Assembly (NCBI GenBank): GCA_021813365.1
Contig: JAKALB010000002.1
Span: 1 to 64,000, forward strand
Source of the DNA: Pseudomonadota bacterium
Lineage (GTDB): Bacteria > Pseudomonadota > Alphaproteobacteria > Rhodobacterales > Rhodobacteraceae
DNA length: 64,000 nucleotides
Direction: 5' to 3'
Part shown: in pieces, positions 27,376 through 36,013 of the stretch
Numbering within the stretch: the first letter of the stretch is position 1
How the letters are laid out: each line of letters begins with the position of its first letter
The notes under the pieces: generated by a model
Told to the model about the DNA's origin: nothing
The model's database searches: none
What the model saw: only the letters and a program-made list of their open reading frames with translations
Made by a program: the position numbers and the translations under genes

Positions 27376-28755
27376 CTAGCAGTTTGGCACGTTGACCGCG
27401 AGGCCGCCCAGCGAGGTTTCCTTGTATTTCTCGTGCATGTCGCGTCCGGTCTGGCGCATGGTCTCGATGCAGACATCGAGCGAGACGAGGTGCTGGCCGT
27501 CGCCACGCAGTGCCAGGCTGGCGGCGGAGACCGCCTTGATGGCGCCCAGGCCGTTGCGCTCGATGCAGGGCACCTGGACCAGGCCCTTCACCGGGTCGCA
27601 GGTCATGCCCAAGTGATGTTCCAGCGCGATTTCGGCGGCGTTTTCCACCTGTTCCGGCGTGCCCCCCAGCACGGCCGCCAGACCTGCGGCGGCCATGGCA
27701 GCGGCAGAGCCGACCTCGGCCTGGCAGCCGCATTCCGCGCCCGAGATGCTGGCGTTGTGCTTGCACAGGCCGCCGACGGCGGCGGCGGTGAGCAGGAAAT
27801 CGGCGATTCGGGTCCGCGAGGCGCCGGGGACATGGTCGAGGTAGTAGCGCAGCACGGCGGGCAGCACGCCGGCGGCCCCGTTCGTGGGGGCGGTGACGAC
27901 CTGGCCGCCGGCGGCATTTTCCTCGTTCACCGCCATGGCATAGAGGCTCATCCAGTCGTTGATCGTGTGCGGCGGGGTCATGTTGAGCCCGCGTTCGGCC
28001 AGCAGCGCATCGTGGATGCCCTTGGCGCGGCGACGGACCTTCAGCCCGCCGGGCAGGATGCCCTCGGCGTTCATGCCGCGGTCGATGCAGGCGTTCATCA
28101 CCTCCCACAGCCGGTCGATGCCGCGGTCGATTTCGGCTCTCGAGCGGAATGTCAGTTCGTTGGCCAGCTTCATCTGGGCGATGGTCAGGCCGGATTTCCT
28201 GGCCATGGCCAGCATCTCGGCCGCGGTTTCGAAGGGCCAGGGCACCTCGGCCCGCGTCCTGGACCTGGCGCCGCCGGCAGCCTGGAGTTCGGTCTCGGTC
28301 ACCACGAAGCCGCCGCCGATGGAGTAGTAGGTTTCCTGCAGGATCACGTCGCCCTGGGCGTCGGTGGCCTTGAGGATCATGCCATTGGCATGGCCGGGCA
28401 GGTTCGGGCCGTAGTCGAAGGTCAGATCGCGTGCCGGATCGAAGGCCAGTTCGGGCAGGCCGGGGGGCTGGATGCGGTGTGTGGACCTGATGCTGGCCAG
28501 CGCCGCCTCGGCCCTTGCCGCGTCATAGGTGGCGGGGTCGAAGCCCGCGAGCCCCAGGATCGTGGCCCGGTCGGTGGCATGGCCCACGCCGGTGAAGGCC
28601 AGCGAGCCGTGCAGCGAGGCCTTCACGCCCCTGAAGTGGAACGGCGAGGCGCGCATCAGGTCCAGGAAGCGGCTGGCGGCGACCATCGGCCCCATCGTGT
28701 GCGAGGAGGACGGGCCGATGCCCACCTTGAACATGTCGAAGACAGAGAGGAACAT
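27376..28755 (-). CDS. sdaA: L-serine ammonia-lyase
   Basis: A 459-residue iron-sulfur L-serine dehydratase producing pyruvate and ammonia. The beta domain is at the N terminus ([19 protein letters not shown]) and the catalytic alpha domain at the C terminus, with cysteines in [18 protein letters not shown] and [17 protein letters not shown] as likely [4Fe-4S] ligands. Both domains are fused in one chain, as in E. coli SdaA. Its ATG overlaps the stop of the upstream glutathione transferase gene by one base. A longer open frame continues upstream but only into that gene. Confidence 0.95.
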   Translation of the reverse strand: MFLSVFDMFKVGIGPSSSHTMGPMVAASRFLDLMRASPFHFRGVKASLHGSLAFTGVGHATDRATILGLAGFDPATYDAARAEAALASIRSTHRIQPPGLPELAFDPARDLTFDYGPNLPGHANGMILKATDAQGDVILQETYYSIGGGFVVTETELQAAGGARSRTRAEVPWPFETAAEMLAMARKSGLTIAQMKLANELTFRSRAEIDRGIDRLWEVMNACIDRGMNAEGILPGGLKVRRRAKGIHDALLAERGLNMTPPHTINDWMSLYAMAVNEENAAGGQVVTAPTNGAAGVLPAVLRYYLDHVPGASRTRIADFLLTAAAVGGLCKHNASISGAECGCQAEVGSAAAMAAAGLAAVLGGTPEQVENAAEIALEHHLGMTCDPVKGLVQVPCIERNGLGAIKAVSAASLALRGDGQHLVSLDVCIETMRQTGRDMHEKYKETSLGGLAVNVPNC

Positions 28756-29417
28756 CAGGTTTCCGCAAGGGTGAAGAGGGTGGGGCCGAGGGCTTCTGCC
28801 CGGGCGGCGCGTCGGGCGGCGGGGCGCGCTTCCAGCGCGGCCAGGACGGCGTGCAGCGCGGGGTAGTCGGTGCTGGCGACATGGCCGGGAGAGCCGGGGG
28901 GCAGTTGCGCCAGCCAGCGCATCTGCACCGCGAGGTAGTAGCCAAGAACCGAAGGGGCGGTCGACAGGAAGGCTGGGGCCTCGTGGGCCACCATGCGCTC
29001 CAGCACCTGAAGGAAGCCTGTGACCCTCGGCCCGGCATGGGCCAGAACTTGCGGTGCGGCCTGGGGGCCCGCAACGCGGTCGGGGTAGAAGACCTCGAGC
29101 AGGGTGGCATGCAGATTGAAGCTGGTGAAGCACAGCCATTTCAGAAAGGCGGCACGGTCCGGTGTGCCGGGCAGCGGGGCGAGCGCGGCGTGCCTTTCGG
29201 ACAGATAGAGCAGGATCGCAGCGGTTTCGAACATGGGCCCGTCGGGCGTTTCCAGCACCGGAATCTTGCCCAGCGGGTGCAGGGCCCGGTAGGCGGGGCT
29301 GTCCAGTTCACCCGCGGCACGGTCGATCCTGCGCGCCTGAAACGGCACGCCAAGTTCCTCGAGGACCAGCCGGACGATCAGCGAGGCGCTGTCGGGCCAG
29401 TAGTGCAGCACATACAT
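28755..29417 (-). CDS. Glutathione S-transferase family protein
   Basis: A 220-residue cytosolic GST-fold protein. The thioredoxin-like N-terminal domain (1-80) starts MYVLHYWPDSASLIVRLVLE and has the cis-Pro region GKIPVLETPDGPMFETAAI; an all-helical domain follows. The exact glutathione-activating residue (Ser at about 10-12) is plausible but not certain. It is translationally coupled to sdaA by a TGATG junction. The substrate is unknown. Confidence 0.85.
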   Translation of the reverse strand: MYVLHYWPDSASLIVRLVLEELGVPFQARRIDRAAGELDSPAYRALHPLGKIPVLETPDGPMFETAAILLYLSERHAALAPLPGTPDRAAFLKWLCFTSFNLHATLLEVFYPDRVAGPQAAPQVLAHAGPRVTGFLQVLERMVAHEAPAFLSTAPSVLGYYLAVQMRWLAQLPPGSPGHVASTDYPALHAVLAALEARPAARRAARAEALGPTLFTLAET

Positions 29418-29578
29418 CGGAGCCTCCGTTCCCGTCGACTATGCCGGGGTCGGGTCGAAGCCCTGCGCCAAAATGCGACTCTTCCTGTCAAATTTCACCG
29501 ATGCCGGGCGGGGGCGCTCCGGCACTGGGCGGCACCGGGCGGCACCGGGCGAAAACCCGGGTTCCGGACCCGGGAAAC

Positions 29579-30910
29579 CTAGCCCGGGATGACATCCCAC
29601 AGGAATTTCAGGTTCAGCGCCACGATGCCGGCGGCGACGACCCAGGCCAGCACGGCCAGCCAGCGCGGCGCCGCCAGCTCGCCCATCCTTGCCCGGTCGG
29701 TGGCAAAGCGCACCAGCGGCAAGACGGCAAAGCTGAGTTGCAACGACAGGACCACCTGGGTCAGGATCAACAGGCGCCCGGTGCCTTCGGGTCCGGCCAG
29801 GATGGTGACGCCCGCGGCGGGCAGGATGGCGATGCCGCGGGTGATCAGCCGGCGCAGCCAGGGCGCCAGGCGGATGTGCAGGAAGCCCTCCATCACCGCC
29901 TGGCCGGCCAGGGTGGCCGTGACGGTGGAGTTCAGCCCGCAGGCCAGAAGCGCCACCGCAAACAGCGTGGGCGCCAGGCCCGCACCCAGAAGCGGGCCGA
30001 TCAGACGGTGCGCGTCGCCCAGTTCGGTCACTCCGGTCTGGCCCGAGGCATGGAAAGAGGCGGCGGCCAGGATCAGGATCGCGGCGTTGATCGTCAGGGC
30101 AAACATCAGCGCCACGGTCGAATCGATCGTGGCATAGCGCAGCGCCTCGCGCTTCTCGGGCAGGCTGTCGCCCCAGTCGCGGGTCTGGATGATGGCCGAA
30201 TGCAGGTAGAGGTTGTGCGGCATCACCGTGGCGCCCAGGATGCCCAGCGCCAGATACAGCATGTCGGGATCGCTCAGCAGGCGCCGATCCGGGGCAAAGC
30301 CCATCAGCACCCCGCCCCAGTCGGGCCGGGCCATGATGACCTGGGCCGCAAAGGACAGGGCGATGACGCCCAGAAGGGCGATGACGAAGGCCTCGAGCTT
30401 GCGAAAGCCGCGGCGCTGCAACCACAGCACCAGGAACACGTCGAGCGCGGTGATCAGCACCCCCCAGGTCAGCGGAATGCCCAGCAGCAGATTGAGGCCG
30501 ATCGCGGTGCCGATGACCTCGGCAATGTCGGTGGCGATGATGGCGACTTCGGCGGCCAGCCACAGCGGAATGGCGACATAGGGCGGAAAGGCATCGCGGC
30601 AGGCCTGCGCCAGGTCGCGGCCCGTGGCGATGGCCAGTCGCGCCGACAGCGATTGCAGCACGATGGCCATCAGGTTGGACAGAAGCGCCACGAACAGCAG
30701 CGCATAGCCGAACTTCGAGCCGCCAGCCAGGGATGTGGCCCAGTTGCCCGGGTCCATATAGCCCACGGCCACCATGTAGCCCGGCCCCAGGAAGGCCAGA
30801 AATCGCCGCCACGCACCCTGGGGCAGACGGACGGAACGGTGGACATCGGCCAGGGCGGCTTCGCCCCGGTCATTGCGCCATGTCTTGGAAGATGCGGACA
30901 GGAAGGTCAT
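29579..30910 (-). CDS. mntH: Nramp-family Mn2+/Fe2+ transporter
   Basis: A 443-residue proton-coupled divalent metal importer of the inner membrane with about 11 helices. The helix 1 metal motif DPGNWATS and the helix 6 motif MPHNLYLHS are intact, and the N-terminal [17 protein letters not shown] is typical of MntH. The start at 30910 has no strong ribosome binding site. A 19-bp Fur/Mur-like palindrome lies 15 bp upstream, so it is probably repressed when manganese (or iron) is plentiful. Confidence 0.94.
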   Translation of the reverse strand: MTFLSASSKTWRNDRGEAALADVHRSVRLPQGAWRRFLAFLGPGYMVAVGYMDPGNWATSLAGGSKFGYALLFVALLSNLMAIVLQSLSARLAIATGRDLAQACRDAFPPYVAIPLWLAAEVAIIATDIAEVIGTAIGLNLLLGIPLTWGVLITALDVFLVLWLQRRGFRKLEAFVIALLGVIALSFAAQVIMARPDWGGVLMGFAPDRRLLSDPDMLYLALGILGATVMPHNLYLHSAIIQTRDWGDSLPEKREALRYATIDSTVALMFALTINAAILILAAASFHASGQTGVTELGDAHRLIGPLLGAGLAPTLFAVALLACGLNSTVTATLAGQAVMEGFLHIRLAPWLRRLITRGIAILPAAGVTILAGPEGTGRLLILTQVVLSLQLSFAVLPLVRFATDRARMGELAAPRWLAVLAWVVAAGIVALNLKFLWDVIPG

Positions 30911-30924
30911 CCCACAAATCTGTG

Positions 30925-30943
30925 ATTGAGAATTATTCTCAAT
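30925..30943 (-). promoter_or_regulatory. Fur/Mur-type operator of mntH
   Basis: ATTGAGAAT-T-ATTCTCAAT is a perfect palindrome with 9-bp arms and a single central base. It matches the general Fur-family box; in Rhodobacterales the manganese regulator Mur is known to control mntH or sit genes through such sites. It is among the few AT-rich stretches in the area. Confidence 0.8.
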
Positions 30944-31051
30944 TTAGGCTGCCGGGCGCAACTGTCAAGATCATCTGGCCGGGCGCGGCTGGCGCATCGC
31001 CCGGACCCGCGTCTGACGCCCCTCGGCCCCCAGGGCCGTGCCGGCGGCTTT

Positions 31052-31110
31052 CCCCTGATCCCCTGATCCCCTGATCTCCTGATCTCCTGATCCCTGATCC
31101 TCTGATCCCT
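31052..31110. repeat. 8-bp tandem repeat (CTGATCCC), about seven units
   Basis: CTGAT recurs at 31055, 31063, 31071, 31079, 31087, 31094 and 31102, with CCC or CTC between copies. Confidence 0.88.
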
Positions 31111-31198
31111 GGCATGTCCGCCCATTCTGCAGGATTCGCGCTCAAGGCACACTGCGACCAGGTGATCGGACGATCCTCTGGCGAAACTCCGAGGCAGA

Positions 31199-31258
31199 AT
31201 CGATATCGCGATCGATATCGCGACCGATATCACGCCCGATGTCGCACCCGGTATCGAA
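31199..31258. repeat. 12-bp tandem repeat upstream of rpiA, five units
   Basis: Two identical units, ATCGATATCGCG, are followed by three diverging ones (ACCGATATCACG, CCCGATGTCGCA, CCCGGTATCGAA). Divergence grows toward rpiA, as if new units were added at the left end. Confidence 0.9.
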
Positions 31259-31315
31259 CGGGTGGCGGGCGCCGCGCAACTTGCTATAAACGGTCTGGAT
31301 TCCGGGGAGACTGCC

Positions 31316-32101
31316 ATGCCTGCTGACCTGTCACCCATCGACAAGGCCAAGTTCGTCGCCGCCAGACGCGCGGTGGAATTCGTGCAGCCGGGGATGAAGC
31401 TGGGGCTTGGCACCGGCTCGACCGCCGCCTGGATGGTGCGCTGCCTGGGCGAGCGCATAAGGGAAGAGGGGCTGAAGGTGGTGGGGGTTCCGACCTCGAC
31501 CCGCACCGCCGAACTGGCGCGGCAGGTCGGCGTGCCCATCACCTCGCTGGACGATGCCAAGTGGCTGGACCTGACGATCGACGGCGCCGACGAGTTCGAC
31601 CCTGACCTGGCGCTGATCAAGGGTGGCGGCGCGGCGCTGTTGCAGGAAAAGATCGTGGCGACGGCATCCGATCGGATGATCGTGATCGCCGATGCCGCCA
31701 AGGAGGTGGCGGCGCTGGGCGGCTTCCCGCTGCCGGTGGAAATCATCCCCTTCGGCTGGCAGACCACCAAGGCGCTGATCGAGGAGCTTCTGGTCTCGAT
31801 GGACGTGCTGAACCGCGACGTCACGCTGCGGATGAACGGCGACCGGCCGCTGGTCACGGACGAGGCCAATTACATCGTCGATCTGCATCTGCAGCGCATC
31901 GGCAACCCGCGGCAACTGTCGCTGGTCTTGAACCAGATCCCGGGCGTGGTGGAAAACGGCCTGTTCATCGACATCTGCGACATCGTGGTGATCGGCCACG
32001 CCGATGGCCGTGTCACGGTGCGCGACATCAACGCCGGAACCGAGAGCGACGACCAGGTGACCTTTGCCCCGGAAGACAACATCTTCGCCAACCTGGATTG
32101 A
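31316..32101 (+). CDS. rpiA: Ribose-5-phosphate isomerase A
   Basis: A 261-residue enzyme interconverting ribose 5-phosphate and ribulose 5-phosphate in the pentose phosphate pathway. Signature motifs are GLGTGSTAAWMV, then TIDGADEFDPDLALIKGGGA with the catalytic Asp, and ALLQEKIVA. The ATG at 31316 has GGGGAGA 7 bp upstream; an in-frame start 54 bp earlier lies in non-conserved sequence. It precedes gor on the same strand with the dispersed element between them. Confidence 0.96.
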   Translation: MPADLSPIDKAKFVAARRAVEFVQPGMKLGLGTGSTAAWMVRCLGERIREEGLKVVGVPTSTRTAELARQVGVPITSLDDAKWLDLTIDGADEFDPDLALIKGGGAALLQEKIVATASDRMIVIADAAKEVAALGGFPLPVEIIPFGWQTTKALIEELLVSMDVLNRDVTLRMNGDRPLVTDEANYIVDLHLQRIGNPRQLSLVLNQIPGVVENGLFIDICDIVVIGHADGRVTVRDINAGTESDDQVTFAPEDNIFANLD

Positions 32102-32155
32102 AACCGGCGCCGATCCGCTGCCCGCCCCGGCTCTCGCAAAGGTCTTCAACCGGGC

Positions 32156-32202
32156 TTTCATCTTGCCGGAAATATCCCGGGGGTCCGGGGGCTGGCCCCC
32201 GG
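32156..32202 (+). repeat. Dispersed hairpin-plus-tail element, copy D
   Basis: TTTCATCTTGCCGGAAATATCC is followed by CGGGGGTCC and a hairpin CCGGGGGC-TG-GCCCCCGG. It lies 54 bp after the rpiA stop in the same direction as rpiA. Confidence 0.85.
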
Positions 32203-32226
32203 CCCGACATTCGGCCCGACATTCGG
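32203..32226. repeat. Perfect 12-bp tandem duplication
   Basis: CCCGACATTCGG occurs twice in direct contact, between copy D of the dispersed element and the gor start region. Confidence 0.9.
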
Positions 32227-32234
32227 AATGTGCC

Positions 32235-32266
32235 ATGAGCTTTGACCACGATGAACTTTGACTACG
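32235..32266 (+). repeat. 16-bp tandem duplication of the gor start region
   Basis: ATGAGCTTTGACCACG (32235-32250) and ATGAACTTTGACTACG (32251-32266) are adjacent and match at 14 of 16 positions. The second copy is the gor start; the first opens an out-of-frame eight-codon reading frame (MSFDHDEL) that stops at 32261, inside gor. Confidence 0.85.
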
Positions 32267-33609
32267 ATCTCTTCGTCATCGGCGGCGGCTCGGGCGGGGT
32301 CCGGGCGGCACGGATCGCGGCGGCCGAGGCCGGGGTCCGGGTGGGTCTTGCCGAGGCCAGCCGGATGGGCGGCACCTGCGTCATCCGCGGCTGCGTGCCC
32401 AAGAAGCTGATGGTCTACGCATCGGGCTTTCCGGACGAGATCGCGGATGCGCGGGCCAATGGCTGGGACGTGACCGCCGGCGCCTTCGACTGGTCGCGGT
32501 TCCGCGCGGCGTTGGCGACCGAGCTGGATCGGCTGGAGGGCGCCTATCGCGCCACGCTGCGCAGTGCGGGCGTCACGATCCATGACGCGCGGGCCACGCT
32601 GGTCGATGCGCATACGGTGCGGCTGGCCGGCGGGGCAAGCTTTCGCGCCCGCCACATCCTGATCGCCACCGGCGGCCATCCGTTCGTGCCGGACTTTCCG
32701 GGCAGCGAACTGGCCGTCACCTCGAACGAGATGTTCCAGCTCGAGTCCTTGCCGAAACGGGCGCTCTTGGTGGGTGGCGGCTTCATCGCCTGCGAATTTG
32801 CCGGCATCCTGAACGGGCTGGGTGTGCAGGTGACGCAGTATTACCGCGGCGCGCAGATCCTGCGCGGCTTTGATGACGAGGCGCGGGCCCATGTGGCGGC
32901 GGCGATGCGTGCGGCGGGCATCGACATCCATGTCGGCACCGATGTGCTGGAACTGACTCGGGCCGGAGACGGCATCCATGCCACCGCCACCGATGGCAGC
33001 GAGCGGGTGTTCGACCTGGTGATGTATGCCACCGGGCGGCGGCCCAACACCGCCGGACTCGGGCTGGAGTCGCTGGGCCTGAGGCTGGGCGATCGCGGCG
33101 AAGTGCCGGTCGACGACTGGAGCCAGACCGCCGTGCCCTCGATCTATGCCGTGGGCGATGTGACCGACCGGGTCAATCTGACACCGGTCGCCATCCGCGA
33201 GGGCCATGCCTTTGCCGATACGGTGTTTCTGGGCCGCCCGACCCGGGCCGACCACAGCCTGGTGCCGATGGCGGTCTTCACCCGGCCGGAACTGGGCGCG
33301 GTGGGAATGACCGAGGAGGCGGCGCGGGCGCGCGGGCCGGTTCTGGTGTTCAGCACCAGCTTCCGGCCGATGAAATCCATGTTCGCGGGTCGACCGGACA
33401 AGGTGCTGATGAAACTTGTGGTCGACCAGGCCTCGCGCCGGGTGCTGGGTTGCCATATCGTCGGGCCGGACGCCGCCGAGATGATCCAGCTGGCGGCGGT
33501 GGCGATCCGCATGGGCGCCACGAAAGAGGATTTCGACCGGACCGTGGCGGTGCATCCGACCATGGCGGAGGAGCTGGTGACGATGCGCAAGCCGACACGG
33601 GTCGGCTGA
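32251..33609 (+). CDS. gor: Glutathione-disulfide reductase
   Basis: A 452-residue NADPH- and FAD-dependent enzyme that keeps glutathione reduced. FAD motif GGGSGGVRAA at 11-20; redox pair Cys43/Cys48 in GGTCVIRGCVPKK; NADPH domain LLVGGGFIACEFAGIL; C-terminal catalytic HPTMAEELV. The CVIRGC form rather than CVNVGC is usual in plants and alphaproteobacteria. The first in-frame ATG is at 32251. An upstream duplicated ATG at 32235 is out of frame and may couple translation. Confidence 0.95.
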   Translation: MNFDYDLFVIGGGSGGVRAARIAAAEAGVRVGLAEASRMGGTCVIRGCVPKKLMVYASGFPDEIADARANGWDVTAGAFDWSRFRAALATELDRLEGAYRATLRSAGVTIHDARATLVDAHTVRLAGGASFRARHILIATGGHPFVPDFPGSELAVTSNEMFQLESLPKRALLVGGGFIACEFAGILNGLGVQVTQYYRGAQILRGFDDEARAHVAAAMRAAGIDIHVGTDVLELTRAGDGIHATATDGSERVFDLVMYATGRRPNTAGLGLESLGLRLGDRGEVPVDDWSQTAVPSIYAVGDVTDRVNLTPVAIREGHAFADTVFLGRPTRADHSLVPMAVFTRPELGAVGMTEEAARARGPVLVFSTSFRPMKSMFAGRPDKVLMKLVVDQASRRVLGCHIVGPDAAEMIQLAAVAIRMGATKEDFDRTVAVHPTMAEELVTMRKPTRVG

Positions 33610-33669
33610 GGTGCTTGAAATTCCGGCGCGAGGCCCCAAGTCTGGCCAGAGCGACCGACAGGAGGATTG

Positions 33670-34857
33670 ATGGCTGGCAGCGGTGGCCCCTGGGGGGGCG
33701 GTGGCAAAGGCCCGGACGACGAGGACGACGATCCGCGCGACCGGAGCGGCGGCAGGAACCGGCCGGGCGAGGGGCCGGGCGTGCCCGAGATCGACCGGCT
33801 GGTGAAGAAGGGCCAGGAGCAGCTGCGCGTCCTGATGGGCGGTCGGGGAAATGGCGGCGGCAACGGTGGCGGCTTTGGCCAGGGCCCGCAGGGCGACGGG
33901 CCGATCCGCTGGCTGAACCGGCAGAGCCTGGCCTTCGGCGTGCTGGGCGCGGCCCTGCTGTGGGGCTACATGAGCTTTTACACGGTCAAGCCCGAAGAAC
34001 GCTCGGTCGAGCTGTTCCTGGGCAAGTATTCCCGGGTGGCGGACGAAGGTCTGAACTTTGCCCCCTGGCCGCTGGTGACGGCCGAGATCGTCTCGACCTC
34101 GGGGCAGCGGACCACGGTGATCGGCACTGGCGAGGGTGGCGATCTGGACAACGGGCTGATGCTGACCCGCGACCAGAACATCGTGGACATCGAATTCCAG
34201 GTGGTCTGGAACATCAACGACCCTGCGAAGTTCCTGTTCAACCTGGCCGATCCCGAGGACACGATCCGCGCGGTCAGCGAAAGTGCGATGCGCGACATCA
34301 TCGCACGCAGCGAACTGGCGCCGGTCCTGAACCGCGACCGGGGCTTGATCGCCTCGGATCTGCAGACGGCGGTGCAGAGCACGCTGGACAGCTACAACGC
34401 CGGGATCAGCGTGGTCCGGGTGAACTTCGACAAGGCGGACCCGCCGGCCGAGGTGATCGACAGTTTCCGCGCCGTGCAGGCCGCGCAGCAGGAACGTGAC
34501 CGGCTGCAGAAAGAGGCCGATGCCTATGCCAACAAGGCAACGGCGGCGGCCCGGGGCGCGGCGGCGCAGATGGCGCAGGAGGCCGAGGCCTACCGCGCCC
34601 AGGTGGTCAACCAGGCGGAAGGCGATGCCAGCCGCTTCCTTTCGGTCTATGCCGAATATGCCAAGGCGCCCGACATCACCCGCGAGCGGCTGTATCTGGA
34701 AACCATGGAGCGGGTCCTGGGCGGTGTGAACAAGGTGGTGCTGGACAAGGCCATCACCGGGACGGGCGGCGTTCTGCCCTATCTGCCGCTGGATGGCGTG
34801 AGCCGCAGCCTGCCGCCCGATCCGGCGGCCGCCAATGCGACCGGAGGGCAGAACTGA
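33670..34857 (+). CDS. hflK: FtsH protease modulator HflK
   Basis: A 395-residue inner-membrane SPFH/prohibitin-type protein that forms the HflKC cage around FtsH. A Gly/Asp-rich cytoplasmic N terminus is followed by one membrane helix (about residues 80-98, SLAFGVLGAALLWGYMSF), then the periplasmic SPFH domain and a long Ala/Glu helix (residues about 270-330). AGGAGG lies 4 bp before the ATG at 33670; an in-frame TTG just upstream is less likely. Its stop overlaps the hflC start by one base. Confidence 0.96.
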   Translation: MAGSGGPWGGGGKGPDDEDDDPRDRSGGRNRPGEGPGVPEIDRLVKKGQEQLRVLMGGRGNGGGNGGGFGQGPQGDGPIRWLNRQSLAFGVLGAALLWGYMSFYTVKPEERSVELFLGKYSRVADEGLNFAPWPLVTAEIVSTSGQRTTVIGTGEGGDLDNGLMLTRDQNIVDIEFQVVWNINDPAKFLFNLADPEDTIRAVSESAMRDIIARSELAPVLNRDRGLIASDLQTAVQSTLDSYNAGISVVRVNFDKADPPAEVIDSFRAVQAAQQERDRLQKEADAYANKATAAARGAAAQMAQEAEAYRAQVVNQAEGDASRFLSVYAEYAKAPDITRERLYLETMERVLGGVNKVVLDKAITGTGGVLPYLPLDGVSRSLPPDPAAANATGGQN

Positions 34858-35759
34858 TGCGCGCCGCGATTGTGATTCCGATCGTGCTGATCGCCGGCGC
34901 CACGGCGCTGTCGTCGGTGTTCACCGTGGACGAGCGCGAGAAGGTGCTGGTCCTGCAATTCGGCCAGGTGACCCAGGTGATCACCGAGCCCGGTCTGCAT
35001 TTCAAGCTGCCCTTCGTGCAGGAGGTGCTGCGTTACGATGACCGGATCCTGGGCCTGCCGACACGGCCGCTGGAGGTGACGCCGCTGGACGACCGGCGGC
35101 TGGTGGTCGATGCCTTTGCCCGCTGGCGCATCACCGATCTGTCGATGTTCCGCCGCGCGGTGGGGGCCGGCGGCATCGATGCGGCGCGCGACAACCTGGA
35201 CAAGATCATCAACGCGGAAATCCGCGAAGTGCTGGGCGGCGTGCCGAGCCAGAAGGTTCTGTCCGAGGACCGGACTGCGCTGATGAACCAGATCCGCGAC
35301 CGGGCCCGGACCAAGGCGGCCAGCCTGGGGGTCGAGGTGATCGACGTGCGGCTGACACGGACCGACCTGCCGCAGCAGAACCTTGAGGCGACCTTTGCCC
35401 GGATGCGGGCCGAGCGGGAACGCGAGGCCACCGACGAGATCGCCCGCGGCAACGAGGCGGCGCAGAAGGTGCGGGCCGCAGCAGACCGGACGGCGGTGGA
35501 AATCACCTCGGAAGCGCGCAAGAACGCGGAAATCGTGCGCGGCACGGCGGATGCGCAGCGCGTCACGATCTATGCCCAGGCCTATGGCAAGGATCCGGAA
35601 TTCTTCGCCTTCACCCGGTCGATGCGGGCCTATGAGACGGCATTGACCGGTCAGACGACGACCATGGTTCTCAGCCCCGACAGCGCCTTTTTCCGCTATC
35701 TGGGCGACAGCACCGCGGCCGCGGCCGATCCGGTCGCGCCCGAACCTGCGTCGAACTAG
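34857..35759 (+). CDS. hflC: FtsH protease modulator HflC
   Basis: A 300-residue partner of HflK. One N-terminal membrane helix (residues about 3-22) is followed by the SPFH domain (EREKVLVLQFGQVTQVITEPGLHF) and the Ala-rich helix NEAAQKVRAAADRTAVEITSEAR. It ends with a periplasmic/C-terminal stretch containing DSAFFRYLGD, as in other HflC proteins. Translationally coupled to hflK. A strong GC hairpin follows 25 bp after the stop. Confidence 0.96.
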   Translation: MRAAIVIPIVLIAGATALSSVFTVDEREKVLVLQFGQVTQVITEPGLHFKLPFVQEVLRYDDRILGLPTRPLEVTPLDDRRLVVDAFARWRITDLSMFRRAVGAGGIDAARDNLDKIINAEIREVLGGVPSQKVLSEDRTALMNQIRDRARTKAASLGVEVIDVRLTRTDLPQQNLEATFARMRAEREREATDEIARGNEAAQKVRAAADRTAVEITSEARKNAEIVRGTADAQRVTIYAQAYGKDPEFFAFTRSMRAYETALTGQTTTMVLSPDSAFFRYLGDSTAAAADPVAPEPASN

Positions 35760-35784
35760 CCCCGTGTCGCACCGAACGGGCAAC

Positions 35785-35810
35785 GGGGGGCGGGCGCCGG
35801 CCCGCCCCCC
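35785..35810 (+). terminator. GC hairpin after hflC
   Basis: An 11-bp perfect stem, GGGGGGCGGGC with GCCCGCCCCCC, has a 4-nt loop (35796-35799). There is no T tract, so it may be a Rho-assisted terminator or mRNA 3' stabiliser. Confidence 0.65.
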
Positions 35811-36013
35811 ACCTGCCTCTCGCCCTCTTGGGCCTGTCACGGCGCTTCACGTTTGGCTGACCCCGGCGTGACAATCTGTTTCAGGCGCCTCACAGGGCTT
35901 TGACGCCGCTTGAGCCGGTTTGCGTTGCCAAAGCCTTGTCCAGCCCGCACATTCGCCACATCCGCGGACCGGGGGGAATGCAGCCGGGTCCGGCACCGAA
36001 AAGGAGATCAGTG

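Larger units (their letters stand above)
30944..31315. other. Repeat-rich gap between mntH and rpiA
   Basis: This 372-bp gap holds two tandem arrays (31052-31110 and 31199-31258) and a TATAAA at 31285-31290, a possible rpiA -10 box about 26 bp before the start codon. Open frames across the arrays encode only simple repeats such as RYRDRYRD, so I do not call a gene. Confidence 0.6.

Noticed and set aside
31052-31258. CRISPR-like array
   Set aside because: Units are 8 and 12 bp in direct contact without spacers, and no cas genes are present.
31114-31326. Short frame encoding RYRDRYRDRY-type repeats upstream of rpiA
   Set aside because: It only translates the 12-bp tandem array and has no conserved or codon-biased part.
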